Source: Elephas maximus indicus
Lineage: Eukaryota > Chordata > Mammalia > Proboscidea > Elephantidae
Length of the DNA stretch: 64,000 nucleotides
Assembly (NCBI RefSeq): GCF_024166365.1
Contig: NC_064821.1
Coordinates: 51,735,093-51,799,092 of the forward strand
Direction: 5' to 3'
Shown: piece after piece, positions 23,941-36,059 of the stretch
Position numbering within the stretch: the stretch's first letter is position 1
Layout: each line of letters opens with the position of its first letter
Notes under the pieces: model-generated
Databases searched by the model: none
What the model was told of the DNA's origin: nothing
What the model saw: only the letters and a program-made list of their open reading frames with translations
Made by a program: the position numbers and the translations under genes

Positions 23941-25240
23941 GTCACTGTGCCATTTTTATAACTGGAAATGACCAGAGGGAGAAATGATAATACTGTACTT
24001 CCCATCTGAACAACACTGTACAGGAGTTGCAAACTCAAACACCTAGAGGGGTCAAAACAGGTGATGTAATGAGTGAAGCAAGACAGGTGACGAGTAGCAC
24101 CTGACCTTAGCCTAGGTGTTGGAGACATAACAAGGCATGTTGGGGGCTGTGGGGACCTGGCAGGCCCTGACTACAGGGATAGCTCGGTGTGTCTGAGTAC
24201 TGTCTTTTGGGAGTGCAATGTCAGATAGTCTAATATTTCAGAAGAAGTAAATTCAAAATCTTATGTAAAAACCTGACTTTTAAAGGTTGGCCAAAAGATT
24301 ATTTATTTATTTTTTACTGCTGAGAGGTTCACACAAAACACATCTGCAGGCTGTATTGAGCTTTGGAGGCAGCATTTGCTGTGAGGTTATACTTTAATTG
24401 TTTACAAAGCAGCCTCTGAGGCAGACTGGGCAGGTCTGCTGTGCCCATTTGACAGATTAGGAAAGCTGAGGCCCATATGAGTCCAGTGCTTTGCAAGCAT
24501 CACGCAGCACTGACAGAACACAGATTGAAACTCAGGTCTGTCTGATTCCAAGTGGGTGCTCCTTCTGCTCTACTATGGCAAGGTTGTGTGGTGAGGGAAG
24601 GGGTGGGGTGGCCTGCAGGAGTACAGCACCACTGTCTGCACTTTTGCACCAAGACAGCTGAGGCAGAGTCTGGGAGGGCACAGGGGTCCCAGCCCCGTCT
24701 TAGATAAGGTCATGATCCCACATCCTGTCACCTGAATGCCCGGCTCCCTGCTTTCAGCACCCTGAGAAATGCTAAGGGGTGGAGATAAGGTTGCAGAGGT
24801 GCTGACGGGGCATGTGACAGGAGGATTTCTGCAGCTCTTTCCTCTCCAGGGCTGGCTGGTGGAATGCAGAAAAGAAGAGTCATCAGGGCGTCAGTGATGG
24901 ATGGATTCCAGTGTCACCCCTGCGGCTCCGGACTGAGACCTGCCCTACCTCCAAGGCTGCCCTCCTGATCCTTGGGCTTCCTTTATCCCACCTGGGTAGG
25001 CTTTCCACCCTCCGAAGGGTCTTCACATCTTTGGGGCTTGCCTACCTCTTGGTATATAGCAACCCTGAGGTGTGAGATTTCCGGTGAGGGAAGGATATCC
25101 CAGGTGCCTCCCATTGGACTCATGCCTCCCATAGAGCAGTACCAAACTGGTTTGTTGCCAGCCTTGCCTTCCACATCACCCTGAAAGGGCCCAGGCCTTA
25201 CTGCTCCTCTGAAGGAGACCAGTGAAAACCAGGGTCAGCA
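23941..25240. other. Intergenic stretch with MIR fragment
   Basis: The part at about 24390-24600 (cagattaggaaagctgaggc, gtctgattccaagtgggtgc) is MIR-like. The rest is unassigned and non-coding by appearance. Confidence 0.5.
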
Positions 25241-25828
25241 AAAACAAGGGGGCAAACAGAAACCTGTACACCAATATTCATTGTAGCACTTTTCACAATA
25301 GCCAAAAGGTGGAAACAACCAAAATGTCCATCAATAATAACCCAGCAATTCCACTCCTAGGTATATACCCAAAAGACTTGAAAGCAGAATCTCAAAAAGA
25401 GACTTGTACACCAATGTTCACTGCAGCACTATTCACAATAGCCAAAAGGTGGAAACAACCTAGATGCCCATCAACAAATGAATAGATAAACGAAATGTGG
25501 CACATACAGCCAGTAGGAGACATGAAGTTTTGGTACATGCTACAGTATGGATGGAGCTTGAAGACATTATGTTGAGTGAAATAAGTCAATCACAAAAGGA
25601 CAAATATTGTATGACCTCACTTATATAAAAAGACAATAAATGGCAAATGTATAGAGACCAAAGTCTATTAGTGGTTACCAGGGGTGGGAGGGAGGAGAAA
25701 AGGGGGCTAATGGTGATGGAAAAATTGCATTGATTAAGGGTAGGGTTGCACAGTCAATTATTGTAATTGCTGTCAGTAGGTGGTATACCTGTAAAAAGTT
25801 AAATTGGCAAAAGTTGTGCAATAGATAT

Positions 25829-26845
25829 TGTCTTGGTTATCTGCTGTTGTTGTTAGGTGCTGTCAAGTCATTTCCCATTCACAATGACCCTATGTACCAC
25901 AGAACGAAACACTGCCCAGTCCTGCGCCATGCTCACAATCATTGTTATGCTTGAGCCCATTGTTGCAGCCACTGTGTCAATCCATCTCATTGAGGGTCTT
26001 CGTCTTTTCCGATGACCTAGCATTTTACCAAGCATGATGTCCTTCTCCAGGGACCGATCCTTCCTGACAACATGTCCAAACTATGGAAGATGCAGTCTCG
26101 CCATCTTTACTTCTAAGGAGCACACTGGTTGTACCTCTTCCAAGATAGATTTGTTTGTTCTTTTGGCAGTCCATGGTATATTCAATATTCTTTGCCAACA
26201 CCACAATTCAAAGGCATCAGTTCTTTTTCAGTCTTTCTTGTTCATTGCCCAGCTTTCACATGTATTTAATCAAACTGAAAATACCATGGCTTGGGTCAGG
26301 CGTACCTTAGTCTTCAAGGTGACATCTTAGTTATCTAGTGCTGCTATAACAGAAACAGCACAAGTGGATGGCTTTAACAAAGAGAAATTTATCCTCTCAC
26401 AGTCTAGGAAGCCAGAAGTTTAAATTCAGGACGCCAGCTCCAGGAGAAGGCTTTTTCTCTCTGTTGGCTCCGAGGGAAGGTCCTTGTCATCAATCTTCCC
26501 TTGGTCTAGAAGCTTCTCTGTGCAGGAACCAGGAGTCCAAAGGACATGCTCTGCTCCTGGCACTGCTTTCTTGGTAGTATGAGGTCCCCATGTCTCTCTG
26601 TTGGCTTCTTTCTTTTATATCTCAAAAGAGATTGACTTAACACACAACCTAATCTTATAGATTGAGCCCTGCCTCATCAACATAACTGCCGAAAATCCCA
26701 TCTCATTAATATCATAGAGATAGGATTTATAACACATAGGAAAATCACATCTGATGACAAAATGGTGCACAATCACACAATACTGGGAATCACGGCCTAG
26801 CCAAGTTGAGAGATATTTTGGGGGGACACAATTCAATCCATGACA
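25829..26845 (-). mobile_element. ERVL-MaLR solo LTR inside L1 (fossil), itself split
   Basis: Antisense LTR of the 21237 family: gtgctgctataacagaaac at one end and gacacaattcaatccatgac at the other. It is flanked by a 5-bp target repeat (gatat on both sides) within the L1 UTR. An RTE insertion at about 25842-26325 lies near its edge. No coding part. Confidence 0.7.
25842..26325 (-). mobile_element. RTE (BovB-like) LINE 3' part
   Basis: Antisense text resembling ruminant BovB: tgacctagcattttaccaag, then caacaccacaattcaaaggc and ttcattgcccagctttcaca. It sits inside the LTR and is bounded by cttggttatct and cttagttatct, a target duplication. It corresponds to the end of the RTE ORF plus tail. 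Confidence 0.7.
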
Positions 26846-27704
26846 GATATATTTACAACAATGACAAAAAAGTAGCTGAGGCTGCTTATGTGCAACCAAA
26901 TATCTCATGGAATGTTGTTCCTTGGTTTGGAAATTTAGGGGGTCATGGTTTCCTGGGACATCCTCAGTTAATTGGCCTAATAACGTGTCCAGTGCTTCTG
27001 TTCTACCTCCTAGTTTGTTGAGTAGTGGCTGGGATCTTAAAAGCTTGCACGCAGACATCAAAGGCACAATAATTGGTCTCTATTCACCTGGAGCAACAGA
27101 GGAAGGGCAGTCAGGAATAGAAGGAGGATATGGAATGTGTGGCTAATTGCCTCCATGAGCAACTGGCTTCTTTGCCATGAGACCAGAAGAACTGGATGGT
27201 GGCCAACTACCATAACTGAACATTTTGATCAAAGAGTCCATAGAATAATCTAGATCAAAAGGGGGGAAATTCAGAACAGAACTTCAAATCCTCATGGGCT
27301 CTAGATTTTCTGGAGCCATAGAGAGTGGATGAACCCTGGAAACTGCTGCCCTAAGGTAATCTTTAAACCTCAAACTAAAAATATCCCCTGAATTCTTCTT
27401 AAAACTGAACAACAGTTTAGCTTAACTAGTAAAAAAGGTCTGCCTTGAGCATTACGTTCTTTTAAGAACTATCGACATGGAATCAAATCGACAATAGCAA
27501 CTCCAAAGATTAGACAGAAACCTTAGGAGGCAATGTGTTATGTTAATGGGGGAGGAACAACTCAGAAAAAGAGTGAGAATGGCTGTACAACTTGAAGGAT
27601 GTAATCAATGTCACTGAATTGTACATGTAGAAACTGGTGAATTGGTGTATGTTTTGCTGTGTATATTCTCAATCACAACAACAAAACAAATAAAATTTAA
27701 AGAA

Positions 27705-29150
27705 AAAAAAGTCCACCAATAGATGAATGGATAAACAAAATGTGGTATATCCATGCAATGTAATATTACTCAGCCATCAAGAGAAATGAAGTCCTGATGT
27801 GACATGGATGAACCTTGAAAACACTGAGTGAAATAAGTCAGTCACAAAAAGAGAACTATTATATGGAAAGAGCAAATACACAGAAAGCAAAGATTATTAG
27901 TGATTACCAGCGGTGGGAGGGAGGAAGAAAAAGGGATATTTTGCTTAGGGAGTGTAAAAATGGCGTGACAGCATCAGACCTCCTCATCTAACTTCAGGAA
28001 GACAGGGAATGACCATCATCAGTATTAGCCCAAAGCTGATTCCTATGAGGTGGAGATCAGACAGACCTCCATCCTCCAACTTTTTACCCATTCTGACCTT
28101 AGCCATCCCTACTTCTCTGCTGGGTTCGAATAATTTGTCACAATGGCCACACAGAACTCATAGACCATACTCACAGTTATGCGGTTTATTAGGGAAGTAT
28201 CAGGTTACAATTCAAGATCAGGATCAACTCGGAAGTAACAGGAACAACTCAGACTACAGTTCTCCCACCAGAACAGCTGCTTCTCAGCTATGCCCTAAGG
28301 CAGGACTCTCCTTCAGCCCTCACCCCAGCCTCTGCCCTGCTCCAGCAAGTGTTACAAAGCCCTTTGGCTCTGCCAGTAAATGCCCAGAGGCACCCCACTC
28401 TGTCAGCAAGTTTCCTGCCCAAAGGCCCTCACTCCTCTTGCTCTGTGGATTGGCCTACCCACTGTAGCCGCCTTGCTCAGTGGGCCAGGAAGCCCACCAT
28501 ATCATTTCTCGCCAGTCTTCTGGTTCTGCTGTCACCATTTCTCTGCCACCAGACTCTGCCATGTGTTTCGCCACTTCTCACCGTACCACACTGTCTCTGG
28601 GGTTACAGCTCTCTGTCTTCTGGGTCTAGGAGGTCCTCAGCGCAAGGAACCCTGGTTCAAAGGATGCATTCTGCTCTTAGCTCTTTTTGGTAGCAGTGAG
28701 GTCCCCTCCTCCACTTCTGGGATTGGCTTCCTTTAAGCCTAGTAGGATGGCAAAACTGACCAATCCCCTCGCTAGGGTTCCATATACCTTATCTGCACAC
28801 CCACCCTCGAAAGGGTTCCTTGTACCTTATTTGCATTACTAGCAGGCTGTTTAGTCCCCTCCTTGGGCCGCAAACACCTGATTTGCATAGTCCTACCCAA
28901 TCATTTTGTGGCAATCACAAGGACTATGGTCACAAGGTCCATATGGCTAGAAGGGCCATATTAAGTAATTCACTGCACCGCAGGGGGCCAGTGATTTATA
29001 TTAACGGTGGTGGAATGATTTGGAAAAGGATAGCGAGAGTGGGTACACAACTTGGAGAATGTAATCAATGTCACTGGATTGTACTAGTAGAAATTGTTGA
29101 GATGGTATATGTTTTGTTATGTATATTTTCAACACAACTATAGAAAAAAA
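27705..29150 (+). mobile_element. Second L1 LINE 3' end, split by an LTR
   Basis: L1 text (gtccaccaatagatgaatgg to gggatattttgcttagggag) runs to about 27966. It resumes at gatttatattaacggtggtg (28989) and ends in a tail near 29150. The element at 27967-28988 separates the parts. Confidence 0.7.
27967..28988 (-). mobile_element. LTR-type element, copy 2, opposite orientation (fossil)
   Basis: Reverse-complement copy of the 23004-23940 unit, with the same two ends (cccaaagctgattcctatga; ttaagtaattcactgca). Frames at 28009-28736 inside it are by-products. Inserted in an L1 3' region, with gtga on both sides. Confidence 0.55.
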
Positions 29151-29154
29151 AGTG

Positions 29155-29306
29155 AGAAGCCTTCAATGTGATGGATTGACCCAATAGCTGCAACAATGGG
29201 CTCAAACAAACCAACCATCACGAAGATGGCGCAGGACTAGGCAATGTTTTGTTCTGTTGTACATACGGAGGCTATGAGTTGGAGCCAACTGGACAGCAAC
29301 TAACAA
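29155..29306 (+). mobile_element. RTE 3' tail
   Basis: Short sense copy: tgcaacaatgggctcaaaca, aagatggcgcaggactaggc, tggacagcaactaacaacga. This is the complement of the terminal part of the RTE copy at 25842. Confidence 0.7.
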
Positions 29307-29999
29307 CGACAGCAAAGGAAACCTAAGAGAAGTTAGTGGGGCTGGGAGATGACTCCTGCCACCACCACAGCCCAACCATCCAGGTAGGCCCAACTTTTGA
29401 CCACCAGTACTCAAACACTTTGGAAACACCTGTTAAGCGCCTCTCGCTCTGGACTGTGGCTTTGCTGCCAACCCCCCCTGTGGTTTAATGGCTCAAGTTG
29501 CCCCCCACGCTGGGGTCCTCTCCCTCTCCCCGGCTGTAGGCTGTCCCTACCCCATGCCATTCCTGCTGGCCCTGCTCAGAAACAAATGCCTCCACCATTA
29601 GTATGCCAGTGGGGCCAGGTTCGCCTTTCCGAGGGAACTACACTGAAAGCCCCCATTTTGTTGTTATTTTTTAATCCCTGGTCCTTCATGTGTTTTAATA
29701 TCACATATTGACATTATAATGTTTGCCTTGCCAGACTTTAGAAGAGCAATTTTTTTTTTTTTTTAAGTAAAGTAGAATTTTCCCTCCAGCCCTGTTGTGT
29801 GTGAAAGCAACAAGGGTTATTGGAAAATCAGGGTGATGTACCTGACTCCCCCCAAAAGAGGGTGCAGCTAGAGTGTGGCTGTTAGCGCACTAGGGAAGAT
29901 GGTTTCTGGAACTTTCCTTGCCCCACCCCTCAGTTCTGTCTTACCAGGAGCCTAATTCTGTCCTTGTTCAGAGAAGGGTGTAGCCAAAACCAAACCAAA
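29307..29999. other. Intergenic stretch, no gene seen
   Basis: Single-copy-looking DNA with a T-run at 29752-29764. No coding signature. Confidence 0.5.
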
Positions 30000-30375
30000 C
30001 CCATTGCTGTCAAGTCAATTTCAACTCACAGTGACCCTGTAGGACAGAGGAGAACTGCCCCCACAGAGTTTCCAAGGCTGTAAATCTTTAGGGAAGCAGA
30101 CTGCCACATCTTTCTCCCACAGAGCAGCTGGTGGGTTCGAACCGCTGACCTTTCGGTTGGCTGCTGAGCACTTAACCACTGCATCACCAGGGCTCTGAAG
30201 AGTGTAGAAAACACATTGCCATCCAGTCGATTCTGACTCATAGCAACCCTATAGGACAAAATAGAACTGCCCTACATAGTTTCCAAGGAGTGGCTGGTGG
30301 ATTCAAACTACCAACCTTTTTGGTCAGCAGCCATAGCTTGCTGTAGCTCTTAGCCACTGTGCCACTAGGACTCTG
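30000..30375 (-). mobile_element. Two AfroSINEs, short form, tandem
   Basis: Antisense copies at 30000-30197 (ttgctgtcaagtcaatttca to catcaccagggctctg) and 30214-30375 (ttgccatccagtcgattctg to ccactaggactctg). Confidence 0.85.
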
Positions 30376-32059
30376 AAAGATATACAGTGAGGCAGAAATA
30401 GTCATGCTTGGCTTTGCCTGCCAACAGTGCCAGCCACATGAGGAGTGTTGGGGCAGGAGAGGGGAGGCCACTGTGCTCTGACCAGCTATTATACATTTGG
30501 GGATTTTATGTGCTGGCCCATTTAACCCCACGCTAACCCTGAGCATTTGCTGATGTGTGAACTGAGGCTCTGAGAGATGAAGCAACTTGCCCAAGGTCAT
30601 ACAGACCTCAGGAGGCAGACGTGGGATTCGAACTGGCTAACACCAAGGCCTATGCCCTTTCTGATGCACTGGGCACTGACTTTCAGAGGGGAGAAAGTGA
30701 AGTTGACTCTGACTACTGTGCAGCTGGTCCCAGACAAGGAGAGGGACAGACCCTCCTGCACAGCCCAGGAACACCCACCCAAAGACCAAGATGTTCTGGG
30801 GTGGGAGATGGGGAAGAAACCAACCTGCCTCAGACTGGGCCACGTCTGATCAGCCCACTCCTTCCCAAGACCAGGGAGGAGCGGACAGTGTCACCCAGGT
30901 GAGGGGAGAGACTTTAGCGCCACCTGCTGGAGACTTGGGAGCAGCATTCTCCAGTGCACCCGCCATCTCCAGAGTAAGTCATCTCTCCAGAAGCCACTAG
31001 GGAGACTGGGGGTGGGATATGGAAGGAAGGGACAGAGAGGCAGCTGGGCTGCTTCTCAGGAGATTAGCTCCTATTCTCCTGTAAGCAGGTGTGGAACCAC
31101 GACTTCCTCCTGTTAGAAACCTCAAAAAGTCGCAGCTGGAAGGCTCAGAGCAGGGGCCTGACCTTGCAAGTACAGACAGACAGATGGACAGACAGTCTAA
31201 CGGATGGACTGATGGATGGATGGAGGCATGCCTGCTGCCGAGGGCCAGGCCAGGAAGCAGGCTGGCTAACTACCATAGCATGGACACAAGGCAATTTTCC
31301 GAACAATGTCCTGGGTGCTTGCATCCAGGAAAGGAGATGACAGAGGGGCCAGCTGGGGGCTCGTGTCATCCCTATTTCTGATCAGCCTGAAATCCTCATA
31401 ACAATCATGCTTATTAGTGAGCCTCTGGCCGCTGCCACAATAAACCTCTATCTTCCATCTCCCAGGCTAGCTGCCACATAGTATCCACTGAGGGGGGCAC
31501 TGGGTGACACTGGCCGTAGGAACCTAGAATAAACAGGCAGCTCAGTCCTAGAGAGAAAAAGGAAGCGATCAAGGCTGTTCCACAAAGCTAACAGGTATCA
31601 AGCATGTCCTATCGGCCGAATCCAGTGCTCAGCATGCAACCAAAACCCAAATCCTGTAAGTTCTTTCTAACACTCTCCTACGGAAACACCCACAATTCAC
31701 CATGGTGTGCCTTCTCCCTCTCTGCAACAATAAATCCAACCTGTTCAAACCCAGATGTGTTTCTGGTGGTTTCTGGCCGGAGGGCATTGATGGAAATGGT
31801 TGCACTGAGATCCCACAATGTTGTCCACAGATTACAGAGATCTGTGAAACAGTAGGGATGAATTCGGCAGCTTGATAACTCCTTTCTGAAAAAGAATTAG
31901 CTCCAGTCACACTGGAGTAAACAAGAAAGGAAGGAAGAAGGCAAAGTAGGAGGGTGTGCTCTTCAAATGTCCCATAAGTACTTCTAGAAAATTCTAGTAT
32001 GATTCTCTATCAGAGACGAGGATCCCACATCCAAGGTACCAAAAACCAAACCAATAAAA
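30376..32059. other. Intergenic stretch with MIR and small simple repeat
   Basis: The phrase ctgaggctctgagagatgaa near 30560 marks a MIR. A gatgga-type simple repeat lies at 31180-31230. The rest is single-copy-looking with no supported gene. Confidence 0.5.
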
Positions 32060-33322
32060 GAATTCTGATCAAAAGGGGGAAAATGTAGAACAGAATTTCA
32101 AATTCTCATGGACTCCAGACATTTTGGAGCCATGGAGGGTGAATGAACCCCTGAAACTATTGCCCTGAGATAATATTTATTTATTTATTTATTTATGTTT
32201 GTTTTTATTGTAATTTAGATGAAAGTTTACAGCTCAAATTAATTGCTCATACAAAAATTTATACACATACTGTTATACGTGACATTAGTTGCAATCCCTA
32301 TAATGTGACAGCACACTCCCCCTTTTCCACCCCAGGTTTCTTGTGTTCATTCAGTCGGTTCCTGTCCCTTCCTGCCTTCTCATCCTGCCTCAGGACAGGA
32401 GCCACCCATGTGGTCTCGTGTATTTGCTTGAACTAAGAAGCACACGCCTCACGAGTATTATTTTATGTTTTATAGACCAGTCTAAGGTTTGCCTGAAGAG
32501 TGGGCTTTGGGAGTGGTTTTAATTCTGGGTTAACAGAGTGTCCAGGGACCATGGCCTCAGGGGTTCCTCCAGTCTCAGTCAGACCCATAAGTCTGGTCTT
32601 TTTACATGAATTTGAGTTCTGCTCTGCACTTTTCTCCTGCTGCATCATGGACTCTCTGTTGTGTTCCCTGTCAAGGCAGTCATTGGTGATAGCAAGACAC
32701 CATCTATTTCTGGTCTCAGGCTGATGGAGTGTCTGGTTTATGTGGCCCTTTTGTCTCTTGGGCTAATATTTTCCTTGTGTCTTTGGTGTTCTTCATTCTC
32801 CTTTGCTCCAGGTGGGTTGGGACCACTTGATGCATCTTAGATGGCCACTTGAAAGCTTTTAAGACCTCAGACACCACTCACCAAAGTGAAATGCAGAACA
32901 TTTTCTTAATATACTTTGTTATGCCAATTGACCTAGATGTCCCCCAAAACCATGGTCTTCAGACCTAAGATCATCTTGAAAACTTAAACTGAAAATATTC
33001 ACTGAAGTCTTCTTAAAACTAAACAATAAAAAACAACTAGTAAAGAATGTCTGCTTTGAACATGTGCTCTTTCAAGATCTATCTATATGGGATCAAACTG
33101 ACAACAGCAACTCAAAAGATTAGATAGGAAACTTAGGGGGCAGTGAGTTTATGTTAATGGGGGAGGAACAACTCAGAAAAGGAGGGTGAGGATGGTTACA
33201 CACCTTGAAGAAGGTAGTCAGTGTCAGTGAACCGTACATGTAGAAATTGTTGAATTGGTGTAAGTTTTGCTATGTATATTCTCAACAACAACAAAAATGA
33301 AAAATAAAATTAAAAAAACCCA
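32060..33322 (+). mobile_element. L1 3' UTR fragment split by RTE
   Basis: UTR text (ctgatcaaaagggggaaaat, cctgaaactattgccctgag) breaks at about 32172 and resumes at about 32976 (atcttgaaaacttaaactga). It ends with an A-rich tail near 33320. It is the same UTR type as at 5170 and 27250. Confidence 0.7.
32172..32975 (-). mobile_element. RTE (BovB-like) LINE 3' end, inserted in L1
   Basis: Antisense copy with T-rich start, ttgtaatttagatgaaagtt, cctgccttctcatcctgcct and ctttgttatgccaattgacc. Similar to 54120-54475 but longer. Its frames are short and inactive. Confidence 0.65.
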
Positions 33323-33506
33323 AACCAAGCCAGTTGCCATCAAGACAATTCCAACTCATGGCAACTCCATGTGTTGCACAGTAGAATTGTGCCATAGGGT
33401 TTTCAAGGCCGTGACCTTTCAGAAACAGATCACCAGGCCTTCCTTCTGAGGAGGCTCTAGTTGAGTTCGAACCATCAACCCTTCAGTTAGTAGTTTTAGT
33501 AGTTGT

Positions 33507-34008
33507 TATGGATTGAATTATGTCCCCCCAAAATATGTGTTATAAGTCCTAACCCCTATCCACGAAGCGCTCCTTGGAAACCCTATGGGGCAGTTCTACT
33601 CTGTCCTATGAGGTCACTATGAGTCAGAATTGACTCGATGGCAATGGGGTTTTTTGGTTTTATACCTGTGGTTATAATCCCATTTGGGAATGGATTTTCT
33701 TCATTATACTGAGAGGCCATATCGGTGTAAGGTGTGTTTTAAGCCAGTCACCTGTGAGATATAAAAAGAGCAGATTAAGACATAGAAGCAAGCAGAGATT
33801 GGGGAGGATAGGTGCCATACCACATGAAGATCACCAAGGAACCAAGCAACAGGGATCTTTCCCAGAGTCAACAGAAAAAGCCGTCCCTAGAGCCAGTGCC
33901 CTGAATTCCGACTTCTAGCCTCCTAAACTGTGAGAAAATAAAATTCTGTTCAATAAAGCCACCCACTTGTGGTATTTCTGCTACAGTGACACTAGATAAC
34001 TAAGACAG
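33507..34008 (+). mobile_element. ERVL-MaLR solo LTR inside AfroSINE (fossil)
   Basis: Sense LTR of the 21237 family: gttatggattgaattatgtc start, gatataaaaagagcagatta, ctagataactaagaca end. It contains a short AfroSINE fragment at 33567-33665. The layering gives a SINE, LTR, SINE sequence of events. Confidence 0.75.
33567..33665 (+). mobile_element. AfroSINE 3' fragment inside the LTR
   Basis: Sense 3' half only: cgctccttggaaaccctatg, then gtcagaattgactcgatggc and a T-rich end. Confidence 0.8.
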
Positions 34009-34089
34009 TTGAGCACTTAACCGCTTGTGCCACTCAGAGACTCCTACATCCAAGGTAGGTCTTGCTTTTTGCCTACAGTGAACCCTCAC

Positions 34090-34179
34090 CTTGACTTCAA
34101 TTTCCCTTCGGAGCTCAATTTCATGAGCATCATCTTTCATGAGGGCTTGGTTTGTGGCTGAGCTGATGATGCATACCTT
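34090..34179 (-). pseudogene. Cyclase relic, catalytic exon 4
   Basis: Thirty codons, fully open, reading KVCIISSATNQALMKDD and then HEIELRREIEVK, like the KIHIS..T...L and F.IELRG.IEVKGKG parts of guanylate cyclases. Flanked by a consensus acceptor (ctcag before aag) and donor (aag|gtgagg), both in phase 0. This is the best-preserved exon of the locus. The next expected exon (GKG...TYWL) was not found below 34090. Confidence 0.8.
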
Positions 34180-34717
34180 CTGAGCTGGAGGGAGCAGAAG
34201 CTGTCAGGAGGCCCGGCCTCATCAAAAGGGAAGAGGCCTGGGGCACAGGGGTGATGTGCCCAGGGAGGTCTTCCTGTGCGGACTTCCCTCAGAAGTTAAG
34301 AGACAGGCACTAGAAGGAAGGATGAAATGGGACTGCATCTGAGTTCACTAGGGAAGAGGTAGCATCACAGGCACCTTATGGTCTACCCGCCCCCCCTTAA
34401 GGTTACAAAATCCTCAGCTGCAGCTCTAGCTGCTTAAAGGCACCAACTAGTTTGAGCTGGGAGTCTGGGAAGAACCCAGCAGCTCCTGACCCTGGATTCA
34501 GACTCCGTTCTTGGACCCAGGAAGGTCTAACCTTCTGGGCTGTTGGAGTGGGAAGTCAACTCAGAAAGTCCTGTTCAGTTGCCCAGTTTTGGCCTGGAGG
34601 ACTGACGAAACTTCTCAGATGTGGAACTCCAGGGCCAGGCCCTGCCAGAACCCGGGAGCCAGGTTGGTGGACCAAGGGCACAGACTGGTGGACTAAGGGC
34701 CCAGACTGACCCCAACA

Positions 34718-34820
34718 CTCATGCAGCCTGATGGATTCCATCCAAGAGGTCGTGCTGACCTTGTCACCAAAGAGGCAGTAAGGAAGCATTTTATAACCAA
34801 CCACACCAGCAACGTAGAGT
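34718..34820 (-). pseudogene. Cyclase relic, catalytic exon 3
   Basis: The open frame contains YVAGVVGYKMLPYCLFGDKV and then STTSWMES, matching C.AGVVG..MPRYCLFGDTVNTASRMES of cyclases. The acceptor (ccaag|a) gives the phase-2 start seen in the family. The catalytic Asn and Arg of NTASR are Ser and Trp here, and the donor after the last His codon is not consensus, so activity is not expected. Confidence 0.85.
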
Positions 34821-36059
34821 CTTGGAAGGAAATAGGGCAGGCGAGTGAGAGGAGGTGGGCAAGGCTGCCCAAAGCTTTCCCAAAGCAGAGGCCACACAGG
34901 GAGGGGAGGAGTTTGGGGTAAGAATGTCCCAGAGGACATAAACCTTGGACATTTGTCAGCAGTTCTTCATCTCAGCTGGGGCAATGAGTCTAGTAATCAA
35001 GGGGTCAGAAGCAGCCACAGTTCCTGAGCGCCTACACTTTGTGAAGCATATACTCAGATCCCAGGACCCAAGATCAAAGAGACAGGGCCTCTGTCTCCCT
35101 CTTTGGGGAGGCAGGACTTAAAACACAAGTAGAAAAATGTCAGGAATGCCAACAGGCAAATGCTCAAGGACAAACACCCACCCACTGCTGTCAAGTCCAT
35201 TTCAACTCATAGTGACATTACAGGACAGAGTAGAACTGCCCCATAGGGTTTCCAAGGAGCACCTGGTGGATTCAAACTGCTGACCTTTTGGTTAGCAGCC
35301 ATGGACTTTAATCACTACACCACCAGGGTTTCCAGAACAAGCACGATTCCTGAAAAACAGTACCTTTGGCTGGAGTGGCCAAGGAAGGCTTCCTGGAGGA
35401 GGGGGCATGAGAGCTGGACATCAGAGCAAGGATGAGGAGGGGCTTTGTGGGAAGTGAGAGCAGAAGGAGAGACAGAACCCAGAGTAGCCGGGCTTGGGGA
35501 CCCACACACAAGGCGGCGCACCCGCAGTGAAGAAGCAAGGCAGTCGCTAGGCTAGAGTTTCTGGGTGTGGCTGTGGAAGGCTGCACCGGCAAGGTGGGGC
35601 TCGGGAGGTATTTTTCTGGCAGTGATGGTAGCGTGAATCAGAAGAGTTAGAGCTGAAGGCGAGAAGGCCAACCGAGACTACAAGCTGCTTAAGTTCCGTC
35701 TCCCCCGATGGAGGGACAGGGTCCATGAATCTTAGGGGAGAGAGTGAGACCTTGAGAGCTAGTGTCTGTTGAGTGGTGGATGGGTGCCAGTGGGTGTGGG
35801 AAGAACTGAGCAGAGCTCCTCAGGGTGGGAGATCGAGTGAGTGAAAGCCTCCCCAGTAACCGTAGTCACACCTGCCTTTCATCGTGGGCCTGCTGTATGC
35901 GAGCACTCTCCTAGGAACTTTGGGTGACTTTTTAAATCCAGACCTTAGACCCGGGAAACGGGCATCGTTAGGAGACTGAGGTCCAGGAAGAAGAAAAAGG
36001 TTGCCCAAGGCCACACAACACATGACTTAAAGTGGTTTTTCTACTGCTGAAGTTTAAGG
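34821..36059. other. Relic intron with AfroSINE and old repeats
   Basis: Holds a short-form AfroSINE (35185-35335, minus), an old GAAGG-rich repeat (35340-35640) and a MIR-like part near 35930-36020. I looked here for the missing cyclase segment (RH.P..R.RIG.HSG) on the minus strand and did not find it. Confidence 0.5.
35185..35335 (-). mobile_element. AfroSINE, short form
   Basis: Antisense copy: ctgctgtcaagtccatttca through ccaccagggtttcc. Confidence 0.85.

Larger units (their letters stand above)
25245..27700 (+). mobile_element. L1 LINE 3' end, split by nested insertions
   Basis: ORF2-end and 3' UTR text as in the copy at 2860-5390. A partial internal duplication is visible at 25265-25480, where the gtacaccaatattcattgta phrase occurs twice. 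The UTR is split at 25829 by an LTR and resumes at atatatttacaacaatgaca (26846). It ends in an A-rich tail near 27690. Confidence 0.75.
33325..34047 (-). mobile_element. AfroSINE, second subtype, split by an LTR
   Basis: The antisense copy begins at agttgccatcaagacaattc and its head reappears at 34012-34047 (gttgagcacttaaccgcttg), after the LTR at 33507-34008. The SINE is therefore older than this LTR insertion. Confidence 0.75.

Noticed and set aside
28009-28736. Overlapping plus-strand frames of 114-152 codons
   Set aside because: They lie in an antisense LTR-type element repeated at 23004-23940; not a gene.
34452-35027. Plus-strand frames opposite the cyclase relic exon 3
   Set aside because: The minus-strand reading has the strong cyclase motif; the plus frames have none.
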